NCBI RefSeq assembly: GCF_024171645.1
Contig: NZ_JALKAC010000002.1
Location: 186,001 to 250,000 of the forward strand
Direction of reading: 5' to 3'
Length of the DNA: 64,000 nt
Source: Flavobacterium sp. HSC-32F16
GTDB taxonomy: Bacteria; Bacteroidota; Bacteroidia; Flavobacteriales; Flavobacteriaceae
The notes under the pieces are model-generated. The model saw only the letters and a list, made by a program, of their open reading frames with translations. It did no database searches and had not been told where the DNA came from. This document shows positions 9,303 through 17,772 of the stretch, piece after piece. Position 1 is the first letter of the stretch, and each line of letters opens with the position of its first letter. Both the position numbers and the translations under genes were made by a program.

Positions 9303-10595
9303 TTATCTATTGCCGCTTGAAGCTGTAATTTTTCCTAACTGTAATCTGTAATCTGGTTTTTTAGGGTTGAACATATCAATGAATGTTTCTTTGTTATCAC
9401 TTTGTGAGTAAACGTTAAAGAAAACACTGTTTCCGTACCAGCTTTCTAAATCTTCGTTGTTAGAATTGTATTCAGTAAAGATGTTTCCTTTACATAAGTT
9501 GAAATACATTTCCTCAAATTTGATTTTTTTAAGGTTAGCGTCATTGATTTCTGTTTTGCTGTCTAATAATACTGCAGGATTAAATCCAGAGATTACACTT
9601 CTTTTCATTTCAAGAGAAGCATTTTCAGCAACGTAAACAGCTTCTTTTACCAATCCTGCCTGAATATCAGCATTGATGTTTTCACTGTCGTTAAGCATTG
9701 TAATGTTAGATGCAACAACTAAAGTTTGTTTTTTAGTAAAGTCTGTTTCGCTCTTTTTCTCATATGATTTTACTTCCATACAACGAGAACCGTCTTTTGT
9801 ACTAGAGAAATAAGAAGATCTAACAGCTAATGAATTGTAGAAACGACATTGAACTCCTTGAGAGAATTTGTAATCGTCATTGATTGATTTATAAGATACA
9901 AATTTTGTAGCATTAAGATCTCCGCCTAAGAAACCAAATGAGTCACCACCTGCGTAGCTAACCATAATGTTTTCAAGGATTGTTTTGTTTCCAATACCAG
10001 CCAAAGTTAAACCGTTGAAAGTATCAAGACCTTTCACTTTTTTACCAGCAAATTCGATTCTGACAAATCTTAAAATTCCAGAGTTTGAAGCAACATTGTC
10101 TCCACCATAAGTCGTTAAAGTTGGATCAAGATCCATGTTATAAGAACCTACGTTTCCGAATTTGTTAATTGGAGCATCTCCAAGAATAACAACTCCACCC
10201 CAGTCTCCAGCTTTTTTCTGGCTGCGGTTTGAAGTAAATACGATTGGATCCGTTTCTAAACCGTCTGCAACAAGTTGTGCACCTTTTGTAACTACCAATG
10301 TTCCTTTTGTTTCGAAATCACCAATAATTAAAGTTCCCGGTTCGATTGTTAAAACTGCATTGTTAGTAACATAAACGTTACCTTGAAGTACATAAATATT
10401 TCTTTTAAGCAATTTAGTATTAACAGAAATGTTTCCTGCTAAAATTTGATTTGCTTCTCCATACTCTACTTTGTTAGGCTTAAATTCAGTCCAGTTATTT
10501 AACCAGTTCGTGTAGCCCATAATTCCCTTCTCTTGTTGAGCACTCATACTTGTAACTGTCAAAAGTACGCAGATGATTTGAGTAATTTTTTTCAT
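9303..10595 (-). CDS. Secreted right-handed beta-helix-like protein
   Basis: The ATG at 10595 gives a signal peptide (MKKITQIICVLLTVTSMSAQ) and a protein of 430 residues; an upstream in-frame ATG at 10646 would prepend 17 residues that do not fit a signal sequence. Residues 60-150 contain stacked short strands (NVYVTNNAVLTIEPGTLI, GTLVVTKGAQLVADGLETD, PIVFTSN) typical of parallel beta-helices. GDWGGVVILGDAPINKFG is a segment often seen in Bacteroidota beta-helix proteins. No lipobox or T9SS sorting domain is visible at the end (QLGKITASSGNR). It is extracytoplasmic; the substrate is unknown. It lies just upstream of the SprF-type operon on the same strand. Confidence 0.7.
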   Translation of the reverse strand: MKKITQIICVLLTVTSMSAQQEKGIMGYTNWLNNWTEFKPNKVEYGEANQILAGNISVNTKLLKRNIYVLQGNVYVTNNAVLTIEPGTLIIGDFETKGTLVVTKGAQLVADGLETDPIVFTSNRSQKKAGDWGGVVILGDAPINKFGNVGSYNMDLDPTLTTYGGDNVASNSGILRFVRIEFAGKKVKGLDTFNGLTLAGIGNKTILENIMVSYAGGDSFGFLGGDLNATKFVSYKSINDDYKFSQGVQCRFYNSLAVRSSYFSSTKDGSRCMEVKSYEKKSETDFTKKQTLVVASNITMLNDSENINADIQAGLVKEAVYVAENASLEMKRSVISGFNPAVLLDSKTEINDANLKKIKFEEMYFNLCKGNIFTEYNSNNEDLESWYGNSVFFNVYSQSDNKETFIDMFNPKKPDYRLQLGKITASSGNR

Positions 10596-10785
10596 GATAA
10601 AGGTGTGTATTAGGTTAATAATAAATTTGGGTATGCGTAAATGCAAAAACTCCCCTCGTGTTTTCTAATAAAATTTCAGAATACAGCGAGAACGAGTTGT
10701 TGTTGTTTTCTTTCTCAAAATGACGCAGAAATTTTATGCATCTACGTAAACAATCCGAAAAAGGTTTTTAAAATATTTTTTAAAA

Positions 10786-11238
10786 TTACATTTCGTTCAA
10801 TTCGTTGAACTCGTGTAGAGATTTTAATGTGTTTTCGTAAAATAAGATTGCCGCGATAAGGTTTCCTTTATCAGAGTAAGGCATCATTTTTCTTTGAAAC
10901 TCTACTGTAGTATCCAAGAAAGTTGATGTACCAACTGCCTGAGCATCTAAGATTTTTTTGTGATCACCATCGTCCGGAATACCTAAATCTGCCATCGTAA
11001 CTCCAGGTTTAGTAACCAAAGCAATGTAAGGAAGAGTTTTTACTAATACTTTAATTCGTTCGATGTACAATTCCAAAAGTTCTCCTTTTTGCATACCACT
11101 CAATTCTTTTTGATCGTGATATTTACGAATAAGAGCTGTTGTACTAATAATACTTCTTGGAGCGTTTTTTGCCTGCGCCGAAACAGCTGCAGTTGTCATG
11201 ATAAAAAATGCACTAAATAAAATAATTTTCCCTTTCAT
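10786..11238 (-). CDS. Periplasmic hypothetical protein
   Basis: This 150-residue protein starts with a signal peptide (about 1-21, ending AVSAQ). The mature part is mostly helical and ends EFNELNEM. I see no catalytic motif or cysteine. A Bacteroidota-type promoter lies 35-64 bp upstream. It is followed after about 190 bp by the beta-helix gene on the same strand, so it could be its co-expressed partner. Function unknown. Confidence 0.65.
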   Translation of the reverse strand: MKGKIILFSAFFIMTTAAVSAQAKNAPRSIISTTALIRKYHDQKELSGMQKGELLELYIERIKVLVKTLPYIALVTKPGVTMADLGIPDDGDHKKILDAQAVGTSTFLDTTVEFQRKMMPYSDKGNLIAAILFYENTLKSLHEFNELNEM

Positions 11239-11272
11239 AAATTCTTATTATATAATTGGTTGTTGATGAAAA

Positions 11273-11302
11273 CAAAAATATAGAAATTAACTTAAATTGC
11301 AA
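11273..11302 (-). promoter_or_regulatory. Bacteroidota sigma-A-type promoter for the hypothetical gene at 11238
   Basis: On the minus strand TTG (11302-11300), a 19-nt spacer and TATTTTTG (11280-11273) match the Bacteroidota consensus TTG-N19-TAnnTTTG. The start codon is about 35 nt downstream. Confidence 0.6.
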
Positions 11303-11642
11303 CTTTATTGATTTTTTTTTTCAAAAAAAAACCTTAAAAAAACCTTAAAAACCAGCCTTATGTCGAGAAAATGTGCGTTTTAACGGGCTTTTTGTTAAAA
11401 TTGTTAAAACAAAAACCGTAAGATATTCCCCATGAAATAATGACGCTTTTAGTCTATAAATAGCCAAAAAATATGTACGTTTATCGTTTTGAGTAAAAAA
11501 ATATTAACAAAAAAGTCTTGATATCTGCTCGCGTGAAGTAATTTATTAACAAAAGTTAGTTAATATACAGCAAAGTTTTTAGCAAAAATCAATCATAATC
11601 TCATAAATGAAAACCGGTCGATAATCTTTCATTCGAAAATTT

Positions 11643-11670
11643 TTGACTACATCATTTTCTTCTATCTTTG
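11643..11670 (+). promoter_or_regulatory. Promoter of holB with almost no 5' leader
   Basis: TTG at 11643-11645, a 17-nt spacer and TATCTTTG at 11663-11670. The ATG at 11675 begins only 4 nt after the -7 box, so the transcript would be leaderless or nearly so if this start is right. Confidence 0.6.
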
Positions 11671-11674
11671 CTTC

Positions 11675-12823
11675 ATGCAATTTTCTCAAATTTTAGGACA
11701 GGATTACATCAAAAGCCACTTAATAAAAAGTGCATCCTCAGGACGAATTCCACATGCGCAATTATTCATTGGGCCTGAAGGAAGCGGGACATTATCTACA
11801 GCAATTGCTTATGCACAGTACATTTTGTGCAATAATACCGGAAATGAAAACGAAAATGGAAACGATTCCTGTAATTTGAAATTTCAAAACATTTCGCATC
11901 CCGATCTGCATTTTATTTACCCAACAGTAACAACCGAAGATGTAAAAACCAAACCTAAAAGCTTAGACTTTATTCAGGATTGGCGAACATTTATTCAGGA
12001 AATGCCCTATGGCGGATTATTTGACTGGTATAAAGTTCTGGGTGTTCAAAATAAACAGGGCGAAATCAGGGTCGAAGATGCACAGGAAGTTTTAAAGTCG
12101 CTTTCGCTGAAATCCTACGAAGGCGGTTATAAAATCATGATTATCTGGATGGCCGATAAAATGAATATCGCGGCATCAAATAAACTTTTAAAGCTACTCG
12201 AAGAACCTTCTGATAAAACGATTTTTATTCTCATTTCTGAAAACGAAGAAGATATTATACAAACCATACGTTCACGCTGTCAGGTAATTCACTTTAACGG
12301 ACTGCCGGAAAAAGTGATTGCCGAAGCGCTGGTTGCAAAAGAAAATATCGATTCTAATTTTGCAAAAAAAATTGCCCATCAGGCTCAGGGAAATTTTAGT
12401 AAAGCCATGCATTTACTAAAAGAAGACGATTCTGAATATCCTTTTGAGCAATGGTTTGTTAATTGGGTTCGTGCCGCTTTTAGAGCAAAAGGAAACGCAG
12501 CCGCAATTCAGGATTTAATTTCCTGGAGTGAAGAAATTGCCGGACTTGGCCGCGAAAGCCAGAAAAAATTCATTCAGTTTTGCATCGAAATGTTCAGACA
12601 GGCATTATTGCTGAATTATCAAGCACCAAGTTTAGTTTATATTGAGCCAAAAGTCGACAAATTCAAACTCGAAAATTTTGCACCATTTGTAAACGGAAAT
12701 AACATTCATGAAATTTTCAAAGAACTTTCAGATGCGATGTATCATATTGAAAGAAACGGAAATGCAAAAATAATCTTAACCGATTTATCTATAAAACTGA
12801 CTCGTTTAATTCATAAAAAATAG
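11675..12823 (+). CDS. holB: DNA polymerase III delta' subunit (clamp loader)
   Basis: The 382-residue protein has the AAA+ clamp-loader fold. MQFSQILGQDYIKSHLIKSA opens it, followed by HAQLFIGPEGSGTLSTAIAYA with a degenerate P-loop (Gly-Thr-Leu-Ser instead of Gly-Lys-Thr/Ser), as is usual for delta' subunits that do not hydrolyse ATP. A sensor-like region KLLKLLEEPSDKTIFILISE and IRSRCQVI (SRC motif) follow at about 175-210, and the C-terminal half is the helical collar domain. It loads the beta sliding clamp together with tau/gamma and delta. The doxX-like gene follows after 7 bp and is probably co-transcribed. Confidence 0.9.
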   Translation: MQFSQILGQDYIKSHLIKSASSGRIPHAQLFIGPEGSGTLSTAIAYAQYILCNNTGNENENGNDSCNLKFQNISHPDLHFIYPTVTTEDVKTKPKSLDFIQDWRTFIQEMPYGGLFDWYKVLGVQNKQGEIRVEDAQEVLKSLSLKSYEGGYKIMIIWMADKMNIAASNKLLKLLEEPSDKTIFILISENEEDIIQTIRSRCQVIHFNGLPEKVIAEALVAKENIDSNFAKKIAHQAQGNFSKAMHLLKEDDSEYPFEQWFVNWVRAAFRAKGNAAAIQDLISWSEEIAGLGRESQKKFIQFCIEMFRQALLLNYQAPSLVYIEPKVDKFKLENFAPFVNGNNIHEIFKELSDAMYHIERNGNAKIILTDLSIKLTRLIHKK

Positions 12824-12830
12824 TCCCCAA

Positions 12831-13214
12831 ATGAATAATGTTGCTTCTATTTTATTACTGGCATTTTTAGCCTTAACTTTTTTACAATCAGGCTATGAAA
12901 AGATTTTTTACTGGAAGGATAATGTAAGCTGGCTTAAAGAACATTTTGCCAAAACACCTTTAAAAAATCAGGTGCCGCTTGCTTTACTTCACTTACTGAT
13001 TTTAGAATTAATTTCTGGAATTTTATGTGTAGTTGGAGCCATACAATTGTTAACAAACAGCGGACGCGAATATGGTTTTTACGGAGCCATATTTTCTTGT
13101 ATCTCTTTGTTAATGATGCTTTTCGGACAACGTTTAGCTAAAGATTACGATGGTGCGAGAACCATTGTTATATATTTTATTCCTGCTGTAATGGCAGTTT
13201 ATTGGTTGAATTAA
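12831..13214 (+). CDS. DoxX-like small integral membrane protein
   Basis: The 127-residue protein has four predicted membrane segments (about 3-19, 45-70, 82-100, 107-125). GYEKIFYWKDNVSWLKEHFAK after the first helix is typical of DoxX/MauE-like proteins of Bacteroidota. It sits 7 bp after holB, most likely in one operon, although no functional link is known. The biochemical role of the family remains uncertain, with redox or quinone-related roles proposed. Confidence 0.75.
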   Translation: MNNVASILLLAFLALTFLQSGYEKIFYWKDNVSWLKEHFAKTPLKNQVPLALLHLLILELISGILCVVGAIQLLTNSGREYGFYGAIFSCISLLMMLFGQRLAKDYDGARTIVIYFIPAVMAVYWLN

Positions 13215-13265
13215 TCAACTTCAATTTTTAAAAAATTAAGTCACTAAATCATTTTAATCTGTGAT

Positions 13266-13282
13266 GCCGATAGTTATCGGGA
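13266..13282. repeat. Small palindrome CCGATAGTTATCGG
   Basis: A 14-nt near-perfect inverted repeat with a 2-nt centre in the 96-bp gap before the thioesterase gene. It resembles short dispersed palindromes of flavobacterial intergenic DNA. It has no U-tract. Confidence 0.4.
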
Positions 13283-13310
13283 GTGTCAAAACAAATTTTA
13301 CAACAAAAAA

Positions 13311-13820
13311 ATGAATCCAAAACACCCTTCAGAATCCCTAACAATATTAACCGATTTAGTTTTACCGAGCGAAACTAATCCTTTAAACAATCTTTTCGGA
13401 GGCGAATTATTAGCCAGAATGGATCGTGCCGCAAGTATTGCTGCCCGCAGACATTCACGCCGAATTGTAGTTACGGCATCTGTAAATCACGTAGCTTTTA
13501 ACAGAGCCATTTCGCTTGGAAGTGTGGTTACTGTCGAGGCCAAAGTATCAAGATCATTCAAAAGTTCTATGGAAGTTTTCATAGATGTTTGGGTAGAAGA
13601 CCGCGAATCTGGAAACAGAACAAAAGCCAATGAAGCAATTTATACTTTTGTTGCCGTAGATGATACCGGAAGACCTGTCGAAGTACCGCCAATTGTACCG
13701 GAAACAGAACTTGAAACACAACGTTTTGAAGCCGCTTTACGTCGTAAACAATTGAGTTTACTACTTGCCGGAAAAATAAAACCTTCTGACGCCACAGAAT
13801 TAAAGGCTTTGTTTTTATAG
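13311..13820 (+). CDS. Acyl-CoA thioesterase, hotdog fold (YciA-like)
   Basis: The 169-residue protein has one hotdog domain at about 8-125. The hallmark NPLNNLFGGELLARMDRAASIAA contains the catalytic Asn and the Asp/Glu region, and NHVAFNRAISLGSVVTVEAKV is the long central strand pair of the family. It hydrolyses acyl-CoA esters in the cytoplasm. The C-terminal 40 residues form a basic extension (RRKQLSLLLAGKIKPSD) common in Bacteroidota orthologues. Substrate chain length cannot be read from sequence. Confidence 0.88.
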   Translation: MNPKHPSESLTILTDLVLPSETNPLNNLFGGELLARMDRAASIAARRHSRRIVVTASVNHVAFNRAISLGSVVTVEAKVSRSFKSSMEVFIDVWVEDRESGNRTKANEAIYTFVAVDDTGRPVEVPPIVPETELETQRFEAALRRKQLSLLLAGKIKPSDATELKALFL

Positions 13821-13986
13821 TGAAATTTGTGACAATTTGGAACAATTTGAAACAATGAAACTTCAAAATAAAGAAGTATTTTTACAAAATTATTAAGTCT
13901 GACAAATTAAAATCAAAAAATTGATTTTGAAATCTTTTGATTTTAGTTTGAAAGAAAAATATAACAATTTTAGACATTAAGAAAAG

Positions 13987-14994
13987 ATGAGTTCAGACAA
14001 AGAAGCCAAATTAAAAGCGTTACAGTTAACGCTTGATAAACTTGACAAAACCTACGGAAAAGGAACCGTAATGAAAATGGGCGATAAAGCCATTGTGGAA
14101 GTAGAAACGATTTCTTCTGGCTCACTTGGCGTTGATTTAGCTCTTGGAGTAAATGGATATCCAAAAGGAAGAATTATTGAAATATACGGACCAGAATCTT
14201 CTGGTAAGACAACATTAACATTGCATGCTATTGCCGAAGCTCAAAAAGCAGGAGGAATTGCTGCATTTATTGATGCTGAGCATGCTTTTGACAGAAACTA
14301 TGCTGAAAAATTAAATGTTGATATCGAGAACTTAATCATTTCTCAGCCAGATAACGGTGAGCAGGCTTTAGAAATTGCCGAAAACTTAATTCGTTCTGGA
14401 GCTATAGACATCGTTGTAATTGACTCTGTTGCTGCTTTAACTCCAAAAAGCGAGATCGAAGGAGAAATGGGAGATTCTAAAATGGGTCTTCATGCACGTT
14501 TAATGTCTCAGGCTTTAAGAAAACTTACCGGAACTATCAGCAAAACAAATTGTACTGTTTTCTTTATCAATCAGCTGCGTGAAAAAATTGGGGTTATGTT
14601 TGGTAATCCTGAAACAACAACTGGTGGTAATGCGTTAAAATTCTACGCTTCAGTACGTTTAGACATTCGTCGTTCTTCACAAATCAAAGACGGTGAAAAC
14701 GTAATTGGAAACAGAACTAAAGTTAAAATCGTTAAAAATAAAGTGGCACCGCCTTTTAAAACTGCTGAATTCGACATTATGTACGGAGAAGGAGTTTCTA
14801 AAACAGGTGAAATTCTTGACTTAGCTGTAGAATTTGATATTGTTAAAAAAGCAGGATCTTGGTTTAGCTACGGAGATACGAAACTAGGACAAGGACGTGA
14901 CGCTGTAAAAAATTTAATTAAAGATAATCCTGAATTAGCTGATGAGTTAGAGGTTAAAATTAAAGCTCATATAAAAGAATTAGCAGACGCTTAA
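13987..14994 (+). CDS. recA: Recombinase A
   Basis: The 335-residue protein is full length for RecA. Walker A is GPESSGKTT at about 65-73, FIDAEHAFD follows, Walker B is VVIDSVAAL, the L1/L2 DNA-binding loops are around [14 protein letters not shown] and [18 protein letters not shown], and INQLREKIG is the conserved subunit-interface stretch. It catalyses strand exchange and activates LexA-type autoproteolysis. The gene stands alone, with a strong terminator 34 bp after the stop. No recX follows. No LexA-like palindrome was recognised upstream. Confidence 0.98.
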   Translation: MSSDKEAKLKALQLTLDKLDKTYGKGTVMKMGDKAIVEVETISSGSLGVDLALGVNGYPKGRIIEIYGPESSGKTTLTLHAIAEAQKAGGIAAFIDAEHAFDRNYAEKLNVDIENLIISQPDNGEQALEIAENLIRSGAIDIVVIDSVAALTPKSEIEGEMGDSKMGLHARLMSQALRKLTGTISKTNCTVFFINQLREKIGVMFGNPETTTGGNALKFYASVRLDIRRSSQIKDGENVIGNRTKVKIVKNKVAPPFKTAEFDIMYGEGVSKTGEILDLAVEFDIVKKAGSWFSYGDTKLGQGRDAVKNLIKDNPELADELEVKIKAHIKELADA

Positions 14995-15027
14995 ATTCTA
15001 TAAGAATAGTAAAAGATCATTATATCT

Positions 15028-15060
15028 AAACCCGACAATTTTAAAATTGTCGGGTTTTTT
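15028..15060 (+). terminator. recA terminator
   Basis: Perfect stem AAACCCGACAATTT/AAATTGTCGGGTTT with a minimal loop, followed by a T-run; 34 bp after the recA stop. Confidence 0.9.
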
Positions 15061-15087
15061 ATTTTTTAAAAAAAATTAGAAAGTAAC

Positions 15088-15117
15088 GCAACCTTTTTAA
15101 AACAAACTCATCTATTA
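15088..15117 (+). promoter_or_regulatory. Putative ECF-type promoter, copy 1
   Basis: GCAACC (15088-15093) preceded by AAC, then TTTTT, and TCTATTA at 15111-15117 with a 17-nt gap. The same arrangement recurs at 15271. An AAC-containing -35 with a short -10 is the general style of extracytoplasmic-function sigma promoters; the responsible factor is unknown. Confidence 0.4.
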
Positions 15118-15240
15118 AACAGACATACGATTTGTTTTTGGTAAAGGCCATAAATACCAATAAGTCGTTTTTTAGAATAAATTTGGTTGGTTGATTCAGT
15201 TAAAATCCGTTAGTATCCAAGAACTAACGGATTTTTTATT
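15118..15240 (+). ncRNA. Candidate small RNA between putative ECF promoter and terminator
   Basis: If transcription starts a few bases after the motif at 15111, the product would be about 120 nt and would end at the 12-bp hairpin at 15203-15234. There is no ATG in the transcript. This is inferred only from the promoter/terminator arrangement. Confidence 0.3.
15203..15237 (+). terminator. Strong terminator after candidate small RNA
   Basis: Perfect 12-bp stem AAATCCGTTAGT/ACTAACGGATTT with an 8-nt loop and a following T-run. No protein gene precedes it other than recA, which already has its own terminator. Confidence 0.8.
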
Positions 15241-15270
15241 CAATATTTTAAAGAAATTTCTTCTTTCAAC

Positions 15271-15298
15271 GCAACCTTTTTGACTTTTAGTTCTCTTA
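15271..15298 (+). promoter_or_regulatory. Putative ECF-type promoter, copy 2
   Basis: CAACGCAACC ending at 15276, then TTTTT, and TCTTA at 15294-15298 with the same 17-nt gap as copy 1. It would drive the 34-codon ORF at 15365. Confidence 0.4.
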
Positions 15299-15364
15299 GT
15301 AATATGTTACATTAACTTGAGTTTAAATAAACTCTTTATTATCAACCCTATAAATATTTTAATC

Positions 15365-15469
15365 ATGAAAGAGAGAATAGAAGTGTTGTTGAATAAAAAC
15401 CGCAGGAAAACTAAATTAAAATTTAAAAAAGTATTACGATTTATCTCTGAAAAAATTATACACCGATAA
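15365..15469 (+). CDS. Small basic ORF, 34 residues
   Basis: The ORF runs from ATG to TAA and encodes a very basic peptide (MKERIEVLLNKNRRKTKLKF to the end IIHR, many Lys/Arg). It is bounded upstream by a putative ECF-type promoter and downstream by a strong terminator, which supports an expressed unit. No family is recognised, and it could instead be untranslated RNA. Confidence 0.4.
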   Translation: MKERIEVLLNKNRRKTKLKFKKVLRFISEKIIHR

Positions 15470-15507
15470 ACTTTTTGAATTATAAACGGGGGTTTTTATT
15501 CAAAAGA

Positions 15508-15540
15508 AAACCCGACAATTTTTTAAATTTTGTCGGGTTT
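15508..15540. terminator. Bidirectional terminator between small ORF and acyltransferase gene
   Basis: Stem AAACCCGACAA/TTGTCGGGTTT with an 11-nt loop. It repeats the stem sequence of the recA terminator. It lies between convergent units. Confidence 0.85.
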
Positions 15541-15550
15541 GTATTTTTAA

Positions 15551-16306
15551 TTACTCTTTTAAATCTTTCTTTTTAAATTCGAGTAAACCTTTATAAATCA
15601 TCTGTCTTACTGTATCTCTAAGCTCTTTTCTATTGTCAGATGTGAGTCCGTTTGTTTCTACGAAAGGCAGAATCCTGCCGCGCATTTTCCCAAGGCTGCC
15701 ACTTAAAAACCTATATGGAAAACGGTCTTTATTGTCAGGAAATACAATAGGTACAATTGGAATCTGATGTTCTATGGCAAGTCTAAAAGCACCATCTTTA
15801 AACTCGTCCAGTAAAATCGATTCATCATCCGGAACTCCTCCTTCGGGAAAAATACAAATACTTAAACCTTGATTTAAACGGCTTTGAGCTCTTTTAAAAA
15901 CATCGTTTTTGCTTTTAGATGAATTTCTGTCTACCAAAATACAGGTTCTTTTGTAAAAAAATCCAAACAACGGAATCTTTACAAGTTCTTTCTTTCCAAC
16001 AAAAACAAAAGGATTTTTAATAATCGCCAGCATCAGCATAATATCGGTCATCGAAGTATGATTTGCTACAATCATATAACTTTTTCCCTTAATGAGTTTT
16101 TGATCGCGCTTTACTTTGTAATAAAATCCCATCCCGAAAAGAATGAATTTAGCCCAAATGCGGGCCATTTTAAAGAAATATGGATATCCTCTCTCAGAGA
16201 TGATAGAAATTAGCAATAACGGCAGCATAATGAGTATTGGAACCGCCATCAAGATATAAAACCAAATGCGCCAAACAATCCAAAAAACAATTTTTAATCC
16301 TTTCAT
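15551..16306 (-). CDS. 1-acyl-sn-glycerol-3-phosphate acyltransferase (PlsC-like)
   Basis: Starting at the ATG at 16306 (MKGLKIVFWIVWRI) the protein has 251 residues; the longer frame from 16360 adds an unlikely leader. An N-terminal membrane segment lies at about 8-36. Acyltransferase motif I is NHTSMTD (H-x4-D) at about 80-86, and the glycerol-phosphate-binding motif is FPEGGVPDD near 155. Motif IV-like IPIVPIVF follows. It transfers the second acyl chain to lysophosphatidic acid at the inner membrane. The gene is monocistronic, and its 3' end shares a bidirectional terminator. Confidence 0.9.
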   Translation of the reverse strand: MKGLKIVFWIVWRIWFYILMAVPILIMLPLLLISIISERGYPYFFKMARIWAKFILFGMGFYYKVKRDQKLIKGKSYMIVANHTSMTDIMLMLAIIKNPFVFVGKKELVKIPLFGFFYKRTCILVDRNSSKSKNDVFKRAQSRLNQGLSICIFPEGGVPDDESILLDEFKDGAFRLAIEHQIPIVPIVFPDNKDRFPYRFLSGSLGKMRGRILPFVETNGLTSDNRKELRDTVRQMIYKGLLEFKKKDLKE

Positions 16307-16358
16307 GGTTTCAAATGTAAGAAAACAGAAGTGAATTTTATAAAAGAATTTACATTCC

Positions 16359-16446
16359 AATAAACTTTGCGAACTTTGCGGTTAAATTAAAAATAAACTT
16401 TGCGAACTTTGCAGTTAAAATTAAACTTGCAATATTTGCGGTTAAG
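16359..16446. repeat. Three tandem ~33-bp repeats (AACTTTGCG type) before trpS
   Basis: The unit AATAAACTTTGCGAACTTTG followed by CGGTTAAATT occurs at 16359, again at 16392, and in decayed form at 16423. CTTTGCG strings are common in flavobacterial intergenic DNA. They abut the trpS start and contain TA-N3-TTTG strings close to the -7 consensus, so they may add start sites. Confidence 0.6.
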
Positions 16447-16458
16447 AAAAAAACTAGA

Positions 16459-17433
16459 ATGGCAAAAATACTTACAGGTGTTCAAAGTACAGGAACACCG
16501 CATTTAGGAAATTTATTAGGCGCAATTATTCCAGCAGTCGAATTATCAAATAATCCGGCAAACGAATCTTTTTTGTTTATTGCTGATCTACATTCAATCA
16601 CTCAGATTAAAGATGGAAAAACTTTAAGAGAAAACACATACAGCACAGCTGCAGCTTGGCTTGCATGTGGTTTAAATCCTGAAAAAGTTACGTTTTACAG
16701 ACAATCTGATGTGGTGCAGACTACTGAATTGACTTGGTATTTAAGCTGTTTTTTCCCTTTTCAGAGATTAACTTTAGCACATTCTTTTAAAGATAAAGCT
16801 GATCGTTTAGATGATGTTAATGCGGGACTTTTTACGTATCCCATGTTAATGGCTGCAGATATTTTATTATATGATGCTGAATTTGTTCCAGTTGGAAAAG
16901 ATCAATTGCAGCATTTAGAAATTACTCGTGATGTTGCGGCTCGTTTTAATCACCAAATGGGTGAAACTTTTGTACTTCCAGAAGCAAAAATTCAAGAAGA
17001 CATTATGCTGATTCCCGGAACAAACGGTGGCAAAATGAGTAAATCTGCCAATAATATTATTAATATATTCCTGGATGATAAGTCTTTACGCAAACAAGTA
17101 ATGAGTATCGAAACAGATAGTACACCACTTGAGGCACCTAAAAATCCAGATACTTGTAACGCATTTGCTATTTATTCTTTGTTAGGAAACGATGAGCAAA
17201 TTGCAGAAATGAGAGCAAACTATCTTGGTGGAAATTACGGTTACGGTCATGCGAAACAAGCTTTGTTTGAATTGATTACCGAAAAATTCAAAACAGAAAG
17301 AGAAAAATATAATTACTATATCAATAATCTAGAAGAAGTTGATGCTCTGTTGAAAAAAGGTGCGGCAAAAGCTTCTGTTATTGCTGATGGTGTTTTAGCA
17401 AAAGTTAGAGAGGTTCTTGGATTTCAAAAATAG
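16459..17433 (+). CDS. trpS: Tryptophanyl-tRNA synthetase
   Basis: The 324-residue protein is a class Ic synthetase of normal length. The HIGH-type motif is TPHLGNLLGAI at about 13-23, and GGKMSKSANN (KMSKS) lies at about 192. The Trp pocket stretch includes LYDAEFVPVGKDQLQH. It charges tRNA-Trp in the cytoplasm. It is a single gene with its own terminator and divergent from the plsC-like gene. No T-box or trp leader was seen. Confidence 0.97.
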   Translation: MAKILTGVQSTGTPHLGNLLGAIIPAVELSNNPANESFLFIADLHSITQIKDGKTLRENTYSTAAAWLACGLNPEKVTFYRQSDVVQTTELTWYLSCFFPFQRLTLAHSFKDKADRLDDVNAGLFTYPMLMAADILLYDAEFVPVGKDQLQHLEITRDVAARFNHQMGETFVLPEAKIQEDIMLIPGTNGGKMSKSANNIINIFLDDKSLRKQVMSIETDSTPLEAPKNPDTCNAFAIYSLLGNDEQIAEMRANYLGGNYGYGHAKQALFELITEKFKTEREKYNYYINNLEEVDALLKKGAAKASVIADGVLAKVREVLGFQK

Positions 17434-17461
17434 AATTTTAATTTCCTTTCCCTACAAATAT

Positions 17462-17494
17462 AAACGCTGGTCTCAAATATTGACCAGCGTTTTT
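17462..17494 (+). terminator. trpS terminator
   Basis: Stem AAACGCTGGTC/GACCAGCGTTT with a 9-nt loop and a T-run, 28 bp after the trpS stop. Confidence 0.9.
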
Positions 17495-17550
17495 CATTTA
17501 ATCATTTTTTTTTGTAACTTCAACTATACTAATTTTTTAAACATAAAAAA

Positions 17551-17772
17551 ATGAATAAGTATATAGAAGATTATGATGTTCCCCCATATCTATTTCAAAT
17601 CATAAATATTGTTTTCGCTTTACTCTTGGTTTATTTTATACCGATTGTACAAACACTTTACAAGGAAATAATACATAAGATTTTCTGCGTTAAATTGATT
17701 CAAAAAGTTTTCCTGGCAATGGTCTTATTAATCCTTTTAGCTCCATATTTAATAGAAGAGCAGACATTTTAA
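17551..17772 (+). CDS. Possible small membrane protein overlapping the dprA 3' end
   Basis: The 73-codon ORF begins with MNKYIEDYDVPPYLFQ and has two hydrophobic stretches (about 16-35 and 50-68). The last 83 bp overlap the opposite-strand 3' end of dprA, so the C-terminal helix is partly dictated by dprA coding. The N-terminal part lies in otherwise empty DNA after the trpS terminator. It may be a real small membrane protein or a truncated relic. No family is recognised. Confidence 0.35.
   Translation: MNKYIEDYDVPPYLFQIINIVFALLLVYFIPIVQTLYKEIIHKIFCVKLIQKVFLAMVLLILLAPYLIEEQTF

Larger units (their letters stand above)
11239..11674. other. Divergent intergenic region, 436 bp, AT-rich
   Basis: It holds the promoter of the minus-strand hypothetical gene at its left end and that of holB at its right end. 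Between them are A/T-rich runs (two CCTTAAAAA copies near 11331-11350) and an 8-bp inverted repeat GTTTTAAC/GTTAAAAC near 11377-11410. No ORF or RNA gene is apparent. Confidence 0.6.
14995..15550. other. recA downstream region with two promoter/terminator units
   Basis: These 556 bp hold three strong terminators (15028, 15203, 15508), two copies of a GCAACC-N17-TCTWW promoter-like motif (15088, 15271) and one 34-codon ORF (15365-15469). The segment 15118-15202 has no ATG-initiated ORF and could be a small RNA. Confidence 0.55.

Noticed and set aside
13579..13866. Minus-strand ORFs opposite the thioesterase gene
   Set aside because: They overlap a well-supported hotdog thioesterase and have no independent evidence.
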